A DNA stretch of 42,606 bases from Pseudomonadota bacterium (GTDB taxonomy: Bacteria > Myxococcota_A > UBA9042 > GCA-2863065). A program made the translations under genes and the position numbers. Below are positions 8,331-17,939 of this stretch, in pieces. The stretch is from contig SXOO01000181.1 in the NCBI GenBank assembly GCA_005776725.1, positions 1 through 42,606 of the forward strand, given 5' to 3'. How positions within the stretch are numbered: the first letter of the stretch is position 1; every line of letters begins with the position of its first letter. The notes under the pieces are model-generated. The model saw nothing but the letters and a program-made list of their open reading frames with translations. It searched no databases and was not told the origin of the DNA.

Positions 8331-9302
8331 CTAGACGGTCAGGACAAGCTTGCCTACCGCTCTGCGGTCCCGCAGTGCGCGCAGGGCGGCTGGCGCTTCC
8401 TCGAGGGGCATCGCCTCGCTGACCAGCGGCGCGAGGGCCCCCTGCGTCCACCGCTCGAAGAGAGCAGCCATCGCCTCGGCGTGGCCGTTCGGGTCGCGAT
8501 CCACCGAGACGCCCCAGTGGACGCCCATGACCTGGCAGTTCTTGAGCAGCACCAGGTTGGCCTTGATCGCAGGGATCTCGCCGCTGGCAAAGCCGACCAC
8601 GAGGAGGCGCCCGTTCCACGCCATGCGCTTCAGCGCGACGTTGGTGCTGTCGCCGCCGACGGGGTCGTAGACCACATCCAGCCCGTGGGGCGCCACCGCG
8701 CGCAAACGCGAGTCCAGGTCGTGGGCGCGATAGTTGATCCCCTCGTCGGCCCCGTGCGCGGCGGTCAGCTCTAGTTTGTGGTCCGAGCCCGCCGCCGCGA
8801 TGACACGCGCCCCCATCGCCTTGCCCAACTGAACGGCGGCCAGCCCAACGCCCCCGGCGGCGCCGAGGACGAGCAGGGTCTCGCCGGGCTGCAGCCGGGC
8901 CCGCTCGTTCAGGGCGAACCACGTGGTCGCGTAGACCACCGTGAAGCCGGCGGCCACGTCCCAGGGCATGTCGGCAGGGATGGGCACCACGCGCGCAGCG
9001 TCCACGCAGACCTGCTCGGCAAAGCCGCCGTAGCCGGTGAACGCGCAGACACGGTCGCCGACCGAGAGCCGCGTGACGCCGGGCGCCACCTCCAGGATCA
9101 CGCCCGCGACCTCGCTGCCGGGCGCAAACGGCAACGCCGGTCGCATCTGGTACAGGCCCTGGATGATCAGGTTATCCGGGTAGTTGACGCCGGCCGCCTT
9201 GACCCCGATGCGGACCTGGCCCGGCCCCAGCTCTGGCGGAGCGACGTCCTCCAGAACCAGCGACTCCGGAGGCCCCAGCTGTCTGCAGTGAACGATCCTC
9301 AT
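8331..9302 (-). CDS. Zinc-independent NADPH:quinone oxidoreductase (MDR superfamily)
   Basis: A 323-residue cytoplasmic reductase of the quinone oxidoreductase branch of medium-chain dehydrogenases. The N-terminal GroES-like domain (VKAAGVNYPDNLIIQGLYQ, then PFAPGSEVAGVI and VGDRV) is followed by the Rossmann domain with the glycine-rich motif LVLGAAGGVGLAAVQLGKAM and a downstream DVVYDPVGGD. The structural-zinc cysteines and catalytic-zinc ligands of alcohol dehydrogenases are absent, as expected for the QOR type. It probably reduces quinones or enones with NADPH. It is divergent from the adenosine deaminase gene with only 30 bases between the start codons, so the two promoters must overlap the gene ends. 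Confidence 0.93.
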   Translation of the reverse strand: MRIVHCRQLGPPESLVLEDVAPPELGPGQVRIGVKAAGVNYPDNLIIQGLYQMRPALPFAPGSEVAGVILEVAPGVTRLSVGDRVCAFTGYGGFAEQVCVDAARVVPIPADMPWDVAAGFTVVYATTWFALNERARLQPGETLLVLGAAGGVGLAAVQLGKAMGARVIAAAGSDHKLELTAAHGADEGINYRAHDLDSRLRAVAPHGLDVVYDPVGGDSTNVALKRMAWNGRLLVVGFASGEIPAIKANLVLLKNCQVMGVHWGVSVDRDPNGHAEAMAALFERWTQGALAPLVSEAMPLEEAPAALRALRDRRAVGKLVLTV

Positions 9303-9332
9303 CGGCGCAAGAGGGTGTCACAATGCCCTCCC

Positions 9333-10232
9333 ATGCGCGACCTCCCCGAGCTTCATCGCCACCTGGACGGGTCCCTGCGTCGGGAGACCCTTCGCGAGCT
9401 GGCCGATGAAGCCGGCGTCCGTCTCCCGGACTGGGACATCCGGTTCTTCGACGGCATGGGTCTGGCGGCGGCGCTGGCTCGCTTCGAGGTGACTCTGAGC
9501 GTGCTCCAGCGCCCAGACGCGGTGCGTCGCGTGGCAGCGGAGATCTGCGAGGACGCTGTTCGCGAGGGGGTTGGCTGCCTCGAGATCCGCTTCGCGCCCC
9601 AGCTGCACCGGGGAGGGGCCATCGCGGACATCGTGGACGCAGCGCTCGACGGCATCCACGGACGCGCGGGGCTCATCCTGTGTGTGCTCTACGGCGAGTC
9701 GCCGGGGCTGGCGGACCAGCTGGTGGAGCTGGCGCGCCACCGCCCCGGCGTGGTCGGACTGGACCTGGCAGGCGGGCCCAGTCCCGCGCACGCGCACTCC
9801 ATGGCGTCCTATGCGCCCGCGTTCGAGCGGGCGCGCGCGCTAGGTATCGGACGGACCGTGCACGCCGGCGAGGGGCGCCCGCCCGCAGAGATCCGCACTG
9901 CGATCGAGACCCTGCATGCGCAGCGAATCGGGCACGCGTGCACCCTGCTCCAGGACGAGGGGATCGTGCGGCTGGCCCTGGACCGCGGGATCACGATCGA
10001 GGCGTGTCCCACGTCCAACGTACAGACCGGAGCAGTGCCGAGCCTTCGCGAGCATCCTCTCGTCGATTGGCTGAAGCGAGGCCTGTCAGCCACGGTCTGC
10101 TGCGACAACACCCTGCTCAGCGATGTGGACGCGCCTCTCGAGTGGCAACGGGCCGCCGCCATGCCCGGGATGACCCCAGAGCTAATGGACCAGGCGCGGG
10201 CAGCGGGATTTGCGGCACGCTTCAGACGCTGA
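9333..10232 (+). CDS. add: Adenosine deaminase
   Basis: A 299-residue metal-dependent deaminase that converts adenosine to inosine in purine salvage. Zinc ligands and catalytic residues are visible: HxH near the start (LPELHRHLDGSL, His8 and His10), the catalytic pair HAGE (GRTVHAGEGRPP), the IGHA motif, and a Cys-Cys-Asp-Asn segment where many enzymes have Asp-Asp. The Asn form also occurs in part of the family. The start is ATG 9333; the frame stays open further left but overlaps the divergent oxidoreductase. At about 300 residues it is slightly shorter than the 330-residue E. coli enzyme. The 3' end overlaps the convergent MYXO-CTERM relic by about 50 bases. Confidence 0.9.
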   Translation: MRDLPELHRHLDGSLRRETLRELADEAGVRLPDWDIRFFDGMGLAAALARFEVTLSVLQRPDAVRRVAAEICEDAVREGVGCLEIRFAPQLHRGGAIADIVDAALDGIHGRAGLILCVLYGESPGLADQLVELARHRPGVVGLDLAGGPSPAHAHSMASYAPAFERARALGIGRTVHAGEGRPPAEIRTAIETLHAQRIGHACTLLQDEGIVRLALDRGITIEACPTSNVQTGAVPSLREHPLVDWLKRGLSATVCCDNTLLSDVDAPLEWQRAAAMPGMTPELMDQARAAGFAARFRR

Positions 10233-12428
10233 CCGGTCCTGCCGCCTCCGCCGCAACGCGAGCGCGGCGATCCCGAGCAGCGCCGCACACGTCGCGCCGG
10301 TGCCGGTAGGGCTCGTCGCGCAGCCACCGCCACCGCTCTCGGGTCCACCGGGATCGCCCACGCTGTTCGGCCCGCCGGCGCCGAGATGGTCGTCCACCAC
10401 CTTCGCGGTGTCCTCGTCGACGTCGCCCGCTGTGTCCGCGTCCGCCCCGTCGCCGTTCGTGCCCGTCCCGTCGCCGCCGTCCGTGCCCGTCCCGTCGCCG
10501 CCGTCCGTGCCCGTCCCGTCGCCGCCGTCGGTCCCGGGCTCTTCGGCGAGCGGTGGCGGCACCGCAGCGATCCCCGACGGCCCCGGGGCGCTCCCAAGGG
10601 CCTCTGCGACGCGGTCCACGTCGGCGAGGTCTACGATCCCGTCGCCCGAGAGGTTTGCGCCGCGGCACCTCTGGCGGCGCACGAAGTCCGCCACGTTCGC
10701 TGGGTTCGGGACGGGGACCTCCGGCTCGGCGAAGCGGGGGGCCACGAGTCTGCCCCGTCTCTCGGCACCGGAACGTAGAGCGTGCCGTCCGCGAACTCCA
10801 CGTCGTCCAGCGTGACCTCGTCGAGCCCACCCGGCCCCACCACCTGGAGGTCCAGGGCCGCGCCGCAGCTGCCCTCACCGCAGAGCGACGTCCACGGCGG
10901 CGAGAGCGCGCAGTCCGCCGGCTTCGCGAGGCAGTCGCCCACGTCGAGGGGCACGGATCGGCGTTGTTGTCTATGCCGTCCCCGTCCATGTCGTCGTCCG
11001 CGCAGCTCCGGATCTTGTCCCCGTCGTGGTCGTCGCCCGCGAACTCCCACTTCGGCACGTACTGCGGCCCGAGGCCGGCGCAGCCCCCCGCAGCGGCGTA
11101 CCGGAATATCGTCGCGTGCAGCCGATCGCGGTCGTTGTAATCGTCGCAGCCGTCGTTGTCGTCGTCGGCGTCGTCGGTGTCACAAGCGTTGTCGCGGCCG
11201 TCGCCGTCCGTGTCGAGGCCGGAGTTCTTGTCGTACGGGCAGGAGTCGCAGGCCTTGCCGATCCCGTCGCCGTCTTTCGAGTCGTCGTCTGCAGAGCGCC
11301 CGGCGTGGTCCGGGCACTTGTCCTTGTCGTCGCAGACCGCGTCGCCATCCCGGTTGCCTCCATTCGCCGCACAGACGTCTCGGAGCTGGGAGCGCTCGGG
11401 CACGAAGGTGACGCACCCATGGGTGGTGGCTACCTGGCCCTTGGTGAAGGCCTCGAAGCGCTCGCCGCCATACACCACGGGCCCGATGCACACGTCCTTG
11501 AGTAGGAGACCGCGAGCTGCAAGTTTGGCGCGTTGGTGGTGTCCTCCTGCACACCGGCTGCGTCCGTCTCCTGGCAGTCGGCGACGCAGAGCGGCGAGAA
11601 GGGGCTTCCGGCGTCCGCCGGCGTCTCGAGCCACTCGCACCACGTATGTCCGGCGCGCTTCGACGCGATGACGGGGGCCTTGCCGGGCACCGCGTCCTTC
11701 GCCTTGCCGGCGAAGAGCCGGTCGAAGCCAACCTGCTCCGCCGCTTTGAGCGCCTGGTGCTCGTCCTCGAAGATCCCCTCGGCCGGTCCGGGATCCGGCG
11801 GGGTGTCCGCGAGGCCGTCACCATCGTGCGACACGAGCGCGGGGTCGGTGACCTCCTCGGCGTCGAGGCCCGTGAACGGGTGAGAGACGCGGAAGTGGTG
11901 GGCCAGCTCGTGCGCGAGCAGGCGCCCGTCGAGGCAGCACGAGAACAGCGCCCGCCACGCGGCGTCGTACGACCTCTTCTGGCCCGGCCGGCACGGGACG
12001 AGGATATTGTCGTCGGCGCACGGGATCGCCGAGAACCCACCGCTCAGGGCGGGCACCATCACGAGCTGGATGCCCGTATACTGGGACGGCGGGTTCGCGG
12101 AGACGAACTTCTCGATCTTCCGGCCATTCGCGGCCACATCCTCTGGCGTCAGGCTCCTGTCGAACGCGTTGATGGTGGCCAGCTCGTGTCCGTAATGGAA
12201 TGTGACCAGACCGCTCTTGAACACTCTCCCCGTGGGGCGCCAGATCGCGTTGACCACGTCGATCGCCGCGTCTAAAGCCTTCACGAACTCGTACTCGGAG
12301 CTGAAACCGCACACGTCGGTCTGGCTCGGGCACGGCGCATGGACGTTGATCTCGAACGTCAGGAACGACGCAGAGAGGGCAGGGAGGGGGGACGCTAACG
12401 TACCGACGACGAGCAGGACGCGCAGCAT
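10182..12428 (-). pseudogene. Metzincin-like secreted protease with type-3 repeats, dockerin-like segment and MYXO-CTERM tail, broken by three frameshifts
   Basis: From the ATG at 12428: a signal peptide (MLRVLLVVGTLASPLPALSA) and a protease domain with HELAHHFRVSH at residues 173-183, the HExxHxxxxxH zinc motif of metzincins. A first shift near 11500-11512 leads to type-3 calcium-binding repeats such as CDSCPYDKNSGLDTDGDG. A second, in a run of four C at 10948-10951, leads to DVGDCLAKPADC and VTLDDVEFADGTLYVP. A third, in a run of six C at 10736-10741, leads to a dockerin-like GDGIVDLADVDRVAEALG, a Gly/Asp/Thr repeat and GGGGCATSPTGTG plus a hydrophobic helix and ALRRRRQ. This is the Cys, membrane segment and Arg cluster of MYXO-CTERM sorting tails. 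Either a decaying gene or, for the homopolymer shifts, sequence error. The reassembled product would be about 750 residues and surface-anchored. Confidence 0.7.
10459..10530. repeat. Three tandem 24-base repeats inside the MYXO-CTERM relic
   Basis: Copies start at 10459, 10483 and 10507. The first two are identical and the third differs only near its end. On the minus strand they encode an eight-residue Gly/Asp/Thr unit (DGGDGTGT) just before the sorting tail, a typical flexible stalk. Such repeats change copy number by slippage. Confidence 0.8.
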
Positions 12429-12491
12429 GACGACCCCAGATCGGTTGGTTCGCGCATACCATGAGTGTCCCGGCCGGCTCAACAGCCGGAG

Positions 12492-12509
12492 GTCGACTTG
12501 GTCGACTTG
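12492..12509. repeat. Direct duplication of GTCGACTTG in the divergent intergenic region 12429-12718
   Basis: Two adjacent identical 9-mers lie 64 bases upstream of the minus-strand protease relic and about 210 bases upstream of the large + strand lipoprotein gene. The 290-base gap has no gene that I can support. The duplicated core GTCGAC is itself palindromic, so a regulatory site is possible but unproven. Confidence 0.5.
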
Positions 12510-12718
12510 GGGGGAGTACGCCGCCCTCAACACCTGTGGTGCGGCGGCGGCGATTTGCCGCAAGCCTGCCAGGTGGAAGTCGCCGCCACAGGGTCGCTCC
12601 GCCCGGCGCACTGTGTGGACCGGTCCAGACCTCGACGCAGCGTCAAATCGTGCTGCCCGAATGGTCTGCAGGTCTCAGCCGCCTTGAGTCCCACCGACTT
12701 AACGGCCACCCTGTGGCG

Positions 12719-15700
12719 ATGCAGCACATCCACGCCTCGCGAACGCTCCTCCTCCTGCTCTTCGTCGTCCTCTCGGCTTGCTCCGACTCTGCGCCGGGGG
12801 CGTTGTTGTCCGATGCCCTTGGCGTGACGCCGCCCGAGGACACGCAGGGGGGCATCGAGACCGGAGCGGACCTCGCACCCTTCCCGGACCTCGGCACGAC
12901 CGACGCGACCCCGGGGCCGGGCGTAGCGCCATCCTATTGCAACGAGAACGCGGATTGCGCTTCGGGTTACTGCGTGGAACACCTCTGTGCGTCGACGTGC
13001 GTGGACTCGTGCCCGGAGGGTGCCGTGTGCAAGGCCATCGCTCAAACGGGCGCCGACGTGGCCTTCGTTTGCGTGCCGAAGTTCCCCAAGCTCTGTCGAC
13101 CGTGTCTTTCCGACTCGGACTGCGTCGGCATGGTGGCCGTGGGTGACGATCGGTGCATCGCGTTCGGACCCGAAGGCTCGTTCTGCGGCGGAGACTGCGC
13201 GAACGCCGACTGTCCCGAGGGCTACGCCTGCAAAGACGCACCGGGCGGGATGCGGCAATGCGTGCCGGAGGATGGGCAGTGCTCTTGTCGCCCCGAGTGG
13301 ATCGCGGAGGGAGCAAAGACCCTCTGCACGAAGTCCAACGAGACCGGAACCTGTAGCGCGATCGTTCAGTGTGAACCGAACGGGCTCTCCGCGTGCGATG
13401 CGCCTACGGCTGCGGACGAAGTCTGTGACAGCTTGGACAACGACTGTGATGGGGCCGTCGATGACGGCATCGCTGGGGGCGACTGCTCGGTCGAGAACGA
13501 CTTCGGCACCTGCACCGGCACCCGCTCGTGTAGCGACGGTGCCTTCGTATGCAGCGCGGCGGTACCCGCGCTGGACGTGTGCGATGGGCTCGACAACGAC
13601 TGCGACGGCGCTGTCGACGAGGACTTCCCGGACTCGGACTCGGACGGGATCGCAGACTGCCTGGAGGCCGACGCGGACGCCGACGGGATGGCGAACGCGG
13701 AAGACAACTGTGTGACCACACCGAACCCGGAGCAGGACAACTACGACAACGACTCGCAAGGCGACGCCTGCGACACCGACGACGACAACGATCTCTCCAC
13801 GGACGCCGACGACTGTGCGCCGCTCGACGAGGCGGTCTATCCCGGCGCCTCCGAGGCCTGCAATGGCAAGGACGATGACTGTGACGGCGCCACCGACGAG
13901 GCGTTCCCGGACTCTGACGAGGACGGGACCGCAGACTGCATGGAGGACGACGCGGATGGCGACGGAGTCGTGAACGTGGCCGACGTCTGCCCGCTGGTCC
14001 CGGATCCCGATCAGGCCAACTTCGATGGCGACGCCTTCGGTGACGCGTGTGACCCCGACGACGACGGCGATCTCTGGGCCGATAAGGACGACTGCGCCCC
14101 GTACGACCCGAGCGTCCACCCCCAGGCCGACGAGGTCTGCAATGGCAAAGACGACTCGTGCGATGGGTTCATCGACGAAGGCTTCCCCGACTCCGACAAG
14201 GACGGCGTCGCAGACTGTCAGGACGGAGATGGGGACGGTGATGGCGTCCCGAACGCCGACGACAACTGCGCACTCGTCGCCAATCCGGACCAGGTCGACA
14301 CCGATGGCGACTCGCTCGGTGACGCGTGCGACCTCGATGATGACGGCGATCTCTCGCCGGACTCCGTCGATTGCGCTCCCCTCGACGCGGCTCGCCACCC
14401 GGGTGCCACCGAGACGTGCGACGGCGGTGACCAGAACTGCAACGGCTTCATCGATGAGGGCTTCCCGGACCTCGATGGGGACACGGTGGCCGATTGCGTC
14501 GACCCCGACGACGACGGCGATGGCGCGCTCGACGGGGACGACAACTGCCCGGTGACGCCGAATCCCAGCCAGGCCGACTTCAACCAGGACGCCAAAGGCG
14601 ACGCGTGTCAGGACGACATCGACGCGGACAAGGATCCCAACGCGACCGACTGCGCGCCCTACGATCCGCAGGTCCATCGGGGCGCGACGGAGTCCTGCAA
14701 CAGTCAGGACGACAACTGCAACGGGGTGATCGACGAGGGCTTCCCCGACACCGACCAAGACGGCGTCTCCAACTGCATCGACGACGACGACGACGGGGAC
14801 GGCGTGGTCGACGGCGAGGACAACTGCCCGCTCTTCGTGAACCCGGGGCAGGCAGACCTCGACGGGGACGAGCTCGGCGATGCGTGCGATGACGACGACG
14901 ATGGGGACGGCACGGCCGATGCTGCCGACTGTGCCCCTCTCGACGCCGCCATCTACGTCGGCGCCACCGAGTCCTGCAACGGGAAGGACGACAACTGCAA
15001 TGGTCAGCTGGACGAAGCGGGGGCCACGGGCTGCGAGGACTATTACTACAACGGAGACAGCGACGGCTTCGGACAAGACCTGCTGAAGCAGTGTCTCTGT
15101 GGGCCGGTGTCCCCCTACACCACCAAGGTGGCTGGTGACTGCGACGACAAGAACGCGCAGGTGTTCCCGGGGGCGACGGAGGCGTGTAACGGCAAGGATG
15201 ATGACTGCAACGGCGTCGTCGATGAAGCGGGCTCACTCGGCTGCGCCTCTGTCTATACCGACGGTGACAAGGACGGATACGGAGCTGGGGCCGTTGCCTG
15301 TCTCTGCGGCTCTCCCGCGGGTTACACGGGCTTTGCTGGGGACTGTAACGACGCAGATCCAGCGGTGAAGCCGGCCGCGCTTGAGCTATGCAACGGCAAG
15401 GACGACGACTGCGACACGCTGGAGGACGAGGAGGGCTCCTTCGGCTGCGCCCAGTGGTACTTCGATCAGGACGTCGACGGCTTCGGGGTGTCCGCGAAGT
15501 GGAAGTGCCAGTGCCTGGCACTCGGGCTCTACAGCGCTGCTGAGCCGGGCGACTGCGACGATCTCGACAACGGCAAGTTCCCTGGCAACGCGGAGAGCTG
15601 CAACGTCAAGGACGACAACTGTAACGGCCAGGTGGACGAAGGGGTCACGAAGACGTTCTTCAAGGACGAGGACGGCGACGGCTACGGCGGTATCACGCCG

Positions 15701-17710
15701 ATCAGCGCGTGCGCCGCACCGGACGGCTACGCAGCGCCATCTGGAGACTGCAACGACTTCAATGGCGACATCTACCCGGGTGCCTCCGAGCAGTGCAACG
15801 ACATCGACGACGACTGCGATGGGAAGACCGATGACGGGCAGTCGCTCGTGGACCTGTACACCGATCTCGACGGCGATGGTCATGGCGCCAAGCAGTCGAT
15901 CGCCAAGAAGAAGTGCCTCTACGAAGGCGGTCAGGCGCCGCTCGGCTACGCCACCGACAACACGGACTGCAACGACTCCAACGCGACCGTGTACGTGAAG
16001 GCGCCCGAGCTCTGTGATGGGATCCTGAACAACTGCGACGGCGCCGTCGCGGACGTGACCTGTCCCCAGAAGTGCGCTGGAAGCTGGCCGGTCAATGTCG
16101 GGGGCAGCGCGGGATACTCCGTCGTCGCCCAGCTCGACGGCGACAACGAGCTCGAGGTGGTGGCCTACAACGAGGGGCAGGTCCGGGCGTTCGAGCACGA
16201 TGGGAGCACCAAGTGGTCTGTCGCGCTCGGGGTCTCGTACAGCTATCCCGTCGTGGCTGACCTGAACCACGACGGCACCGTGGATGTGGTGGTTGGCGCC
16301 CACGGCGGGACATTGCACATCTTGAATGGGCAAACCGGGGCGACGCTCTCCGCCATCAGCACCGGCACCAACTACGGCTACTACGGCTCGGTGGTCTTCG
16401 ACGTCGATGGTGACGGCATCTTCGACATCATCCCCACCGGCGGCGCGCCCTATAAGCTCGTCCTCCTCAACGCAGACCTCACCGTGAAGCAGATGGTGAG
16501 CCTCCCCACGCTGGGCGAGCCCTTCATGCTCGCGACACCGGCGCTTGCCGACCTCAATCAGGACGGCACACCGGAGATCGCCATCGGCTCCGGCACTTGG
16601 AGCTGCCAGTCGAACCCCACGAGCTGCATGGGGCGTCTCTACATCTACGACAAGACGGGCGCCTACGTGAACGACCCGACCTGGACGAACCCCTCCATGC
16701 CCTGGTTCCAGGTCACGAGCTACCCAACCTCTACCGCGGCTGAAGGGACGTGGCCCGTCTTCCTCGACCTCGATGGCGACGGTGTTGAGGAGCTCTCACT
16801 CTACTTCTCGAACTACACGGGCGCCTCGAAGAGCTTCGTCTGGAGCGCCGACGGGAGTGAGCATGTGATGAGCGGGGTGGCTTGGAGCTCTTCGTTCCCC
16901 GTGACCGCGCCGCTGCTCCCGGACGGTAGTCTGGCGCCCATGGGAGCGCTCGCCGTCGTGGGCGGACCGGTGGCAGACGTCGACGGCGACGGCGTCTACG
17001 AGGTCATCGGTGGCGTGCCCGGTGGCTTCGGCATTCGGAAGGCCGGCGCCGTGCTCGACGGGTTCCCGATCAAGCTGTCACCCGGACCGTCCATCATCGC
17101 CGACCTCGATCGGGACTCTCGCATGGACATCCTGTTTCACTCGGGGTCCAACAACTCGGTGAACTGCTACACGCTGGGCGAAGGCAGCTACGACGACCAG
17201 AAGATCCTGAACTACGGCACCGTGGACGGCATCGGTCGTGGACACAACTACACGGGCAGCCGCGACCCCTTCGAGCCAAACGACCGCGGGGAGTTCAACG
17301 CGCCCACGTCGACTCAGCCCCTCGTGGACTCGCGCGCCTTCCGAATCAGTGGGCTACGAGACGTCTTCCAGTCGGGAGGGGGGTGGACCCACCGGCTGCG
17401 AGCCCTCGTGGGCCACGCCGGCGATCGGGACTATTACTCGCTCTCGGGAGGGATCATCGCCGTCACGTTGTCCGGCGGCGGGCGCGACTACGATCTCTAC
17501 GTGCACCAGTTCCGAACCGACGGCACGTACATCGACACGCTGTCGTCGACGGCCGCCGGCAGCGCGGCCGAGGCCGTCACATGCCACCCCACCAACAACT
17601 GTCAGCTCACGTCCGTGGGCAAGACGTTCATCATCGAGGTGCGGGGCAAGGATCCGGAGGTCGACTTCGGGCAGATTCCCTACACGCTCTCTACGTCGTG
17701 GGCCCAGTGA
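12719..17710 (+). CDS. Giant lipoprotein: Cys-rich head, twelve MopE-type motifs with type-3 repeats, FG-GAP region, PPC-like C-terminus
   Basis: A 1663-residue protein from the ATG at 12719. MQHIHASRTLLLLLFVVLSAC is a lipoprotein signal (Cys21). Residues about 70-230 are Cys-rich. From about 234 to 1112 twelve MopE-type motifs occur (CNGKDDDCDGATDE and variants). In the first half they alternate with Asp-rich thrombospondin type-3-like calcium repeats such as DSDSDGIADCLE. Residues about 1118-1500 hold FG-GAP/VCBS-type repeats (VVADLNHDGTVDVVVGAHGG). The last 140 residues start DPFEPNDRG and contain DRDYYSL, like pre-peptidase C-terminal domains. MopE motifs are associated with copper binding in Methylococcus; here metal identity is unknown. 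The frame remains open upstream to 12461; the signal peptide fixes the start. It is intact over 5 kb, which argues for good local sequence quality. Confidence 0.9.
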   Translation: MQHIHASRTLLLLLFVVLSACSDSAPGALLSDALGVTPPEDTQGGIETGADLAPFPDLGTTDATPGPGVAPSYCNENADCASGYCVEHLCASTCVDSCPEGAVCKAIAQTGADVAFVCVPKFPKLCRPCLSDSDCVGMVAVGDDRCIAFGPEGSFCGGDCANADCPEGYACKDAPGGMRQCVPEDGQCSCRPEWIAEGAKTLCTKSNETGTCSAIVQCEPNGLSACDAPTAADEVCDSLDNDCDGAVDDGIAGGDCSVENDFGTCTGTRSCSDGAFVCSAAVPALDVCDGLDNDCDGAVDEDFPDSDSDGIADCLEADADADGMANAEDNCVTTPNPEQDNYDNDSQGDACDTDDDNDLSTDADDCAPLDEAVYPGASEACNGKDDDCDGATDEAFPDSDEDGTADCMEDDADGDGVVNVADVCPLVPDPDQANFDGDAFGDACDPDDDGDLWADKDDCAPYDPSVHPQADEVCNGKDDSCDGFIDEGFPDSDKDGVADCQDGDGDGDGVPNADDNCALVANPDQVDTDGDSLGDACDLDDDGDLSPDSVDCAPLDAARHPGATETCDGGDQNCNGFIDEGFPDLDGDTVADCVDPDDDGDGALDGDDNCPVTPNPSQADFNQDAKGDACQDDIDADKDPNATDCAPYDPQVHRGATESCNSQDDNCNGVIDEGFPDTDQDGVSNCIDDDDDGDGVVDGEDNCPLFVNPGQADLDGDELGDACDDDDDGDGTADAADCAPLDAAIYVGATESCNGKDDNCNGQLDEAGATGCEDYYYNGDSDGFGQDLLKQCLCGPVSPYTTKVAGDCDDKNAQVFPGATEACNGKDDDCNGVVDEAGSLGCASVYTDGDKDGYGAGAVACLCGSPAGYTGFAGDCNDADPAVKPAALELCNGKDDDCDTLEDEEGSFGCAQWYFDQDVDGFGVSAKWKCQCLALGLYSAAEPGDCDDLDNGKFPGNAESCNVKDDNCNGQVDEGVTKTFFKDEDGDGYGGITPISACAAPDGYAAPSGDCNDFNGDIYPGASEQCNDIDDDCDGKTDDGQSLVDLYTDLDGDGHGAKQSIAKKKCLYEGGQAPLGYATDNTDCNDSNATVYVKAPELCDGILNNCDGAVADVTCPQKCAGSWPVNVGGSAGYSVVAQLDGDNELEVVAYNEGQVRAFEHDGSTKWSVALGVSYSYPVVADLNHDGTVDVVVGAHGGTLHILNGQTGATLSAISTGTNYGYYGSVVFDVDGDGIFDIIPTGGAPYKLVLLNADLTVKQMVSLPTLGEPFMLATPALADLNQDGTPEIAIGSGTWSCQSNPTSCMGRLYIYDKTGAYVNDPTWTNPSMPWFQVTSYPTSTAAEGTWPVFLDLDGDGVEELSLYFSNYTGASKSFVWSADGSEHVMSGVAWSSSFPVTAPLLPDGSLAPMGALAVVGGPVADVDGDGVYEVIGGVPGGFGIRKAGAVLDGFPIKLSPGPSIIADLDRDSRMDILFHSGSNNSVNCYTLGEGSYDDQKILNYGTVDGIGRGHNYTGSRDPFEPNDRGEFNAPTSTQPLVDSRAFRISGLRDVFQSGGGWTHRLRALVGHAGDRDYYSLSGGIIAVTLSGGGRDYDLYVHQFRTDGTYIDTLSSTAAGSAAEAVTCHPTNNCQLTSVGKTFIIEVRGKDPEVDFGQIPYTLSTSWAQ

Positions 17711-17768
17711 CCGGGCCAAGGGCTCAGGCGGTCTAGGACGCCGAGTCCAGGCCGGCGTTAGCCCCGCC

Positions 17769-17939
17769 TCACTCTTCGCTGCAGTCCGCGTTGATCTCTC
17801 GCTGATACAAGAGCGCCTCGGCGGCGGTGAAGCGAGAGGATTGAAGCCTCCGGAGCGCCCTGAGCGGCGCGAGGTTGAGCGGGCCATTCGTTCCCGTGAG
17901 CGTGAGCTGCTCGAGCCTCGGGCGGCCGGTTCGTGTGCT
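17769..17939 (-). pseudogene. Leucine-rich-repeat-like C-terminal remnant
   Basis: The 229-base gap between the giant lipoprotein and the small barrel is not empty. On the minus strand, immediately after the barrel's TGA and in the same frame, 56 codons run to a TGA at 17769-17771. They read RPRLEQLTLTGTNGPLNLAP, then LRALRRLQSSRF and TAAEALLYQREINADCSEE. The Leu spacing and the x-L-x-x-L-x-L-x-G-x-N pattern resemble the last leucine-rich repeats and cap of an LRR protein. There is no start codon, so it looks like a decayed 3' end. The short length makes this tentative. Confidence 0.35.

Noticed and set aside
12527..15076. An 849-codon open frame on the minus strand under the giant lipoprotein
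   Set aside because: The repetitive GAC codons on the + strand give GTC repeats on the other, producing Val/Ile-rich non-protein sequence. The + strand MopE reading is clearly real.
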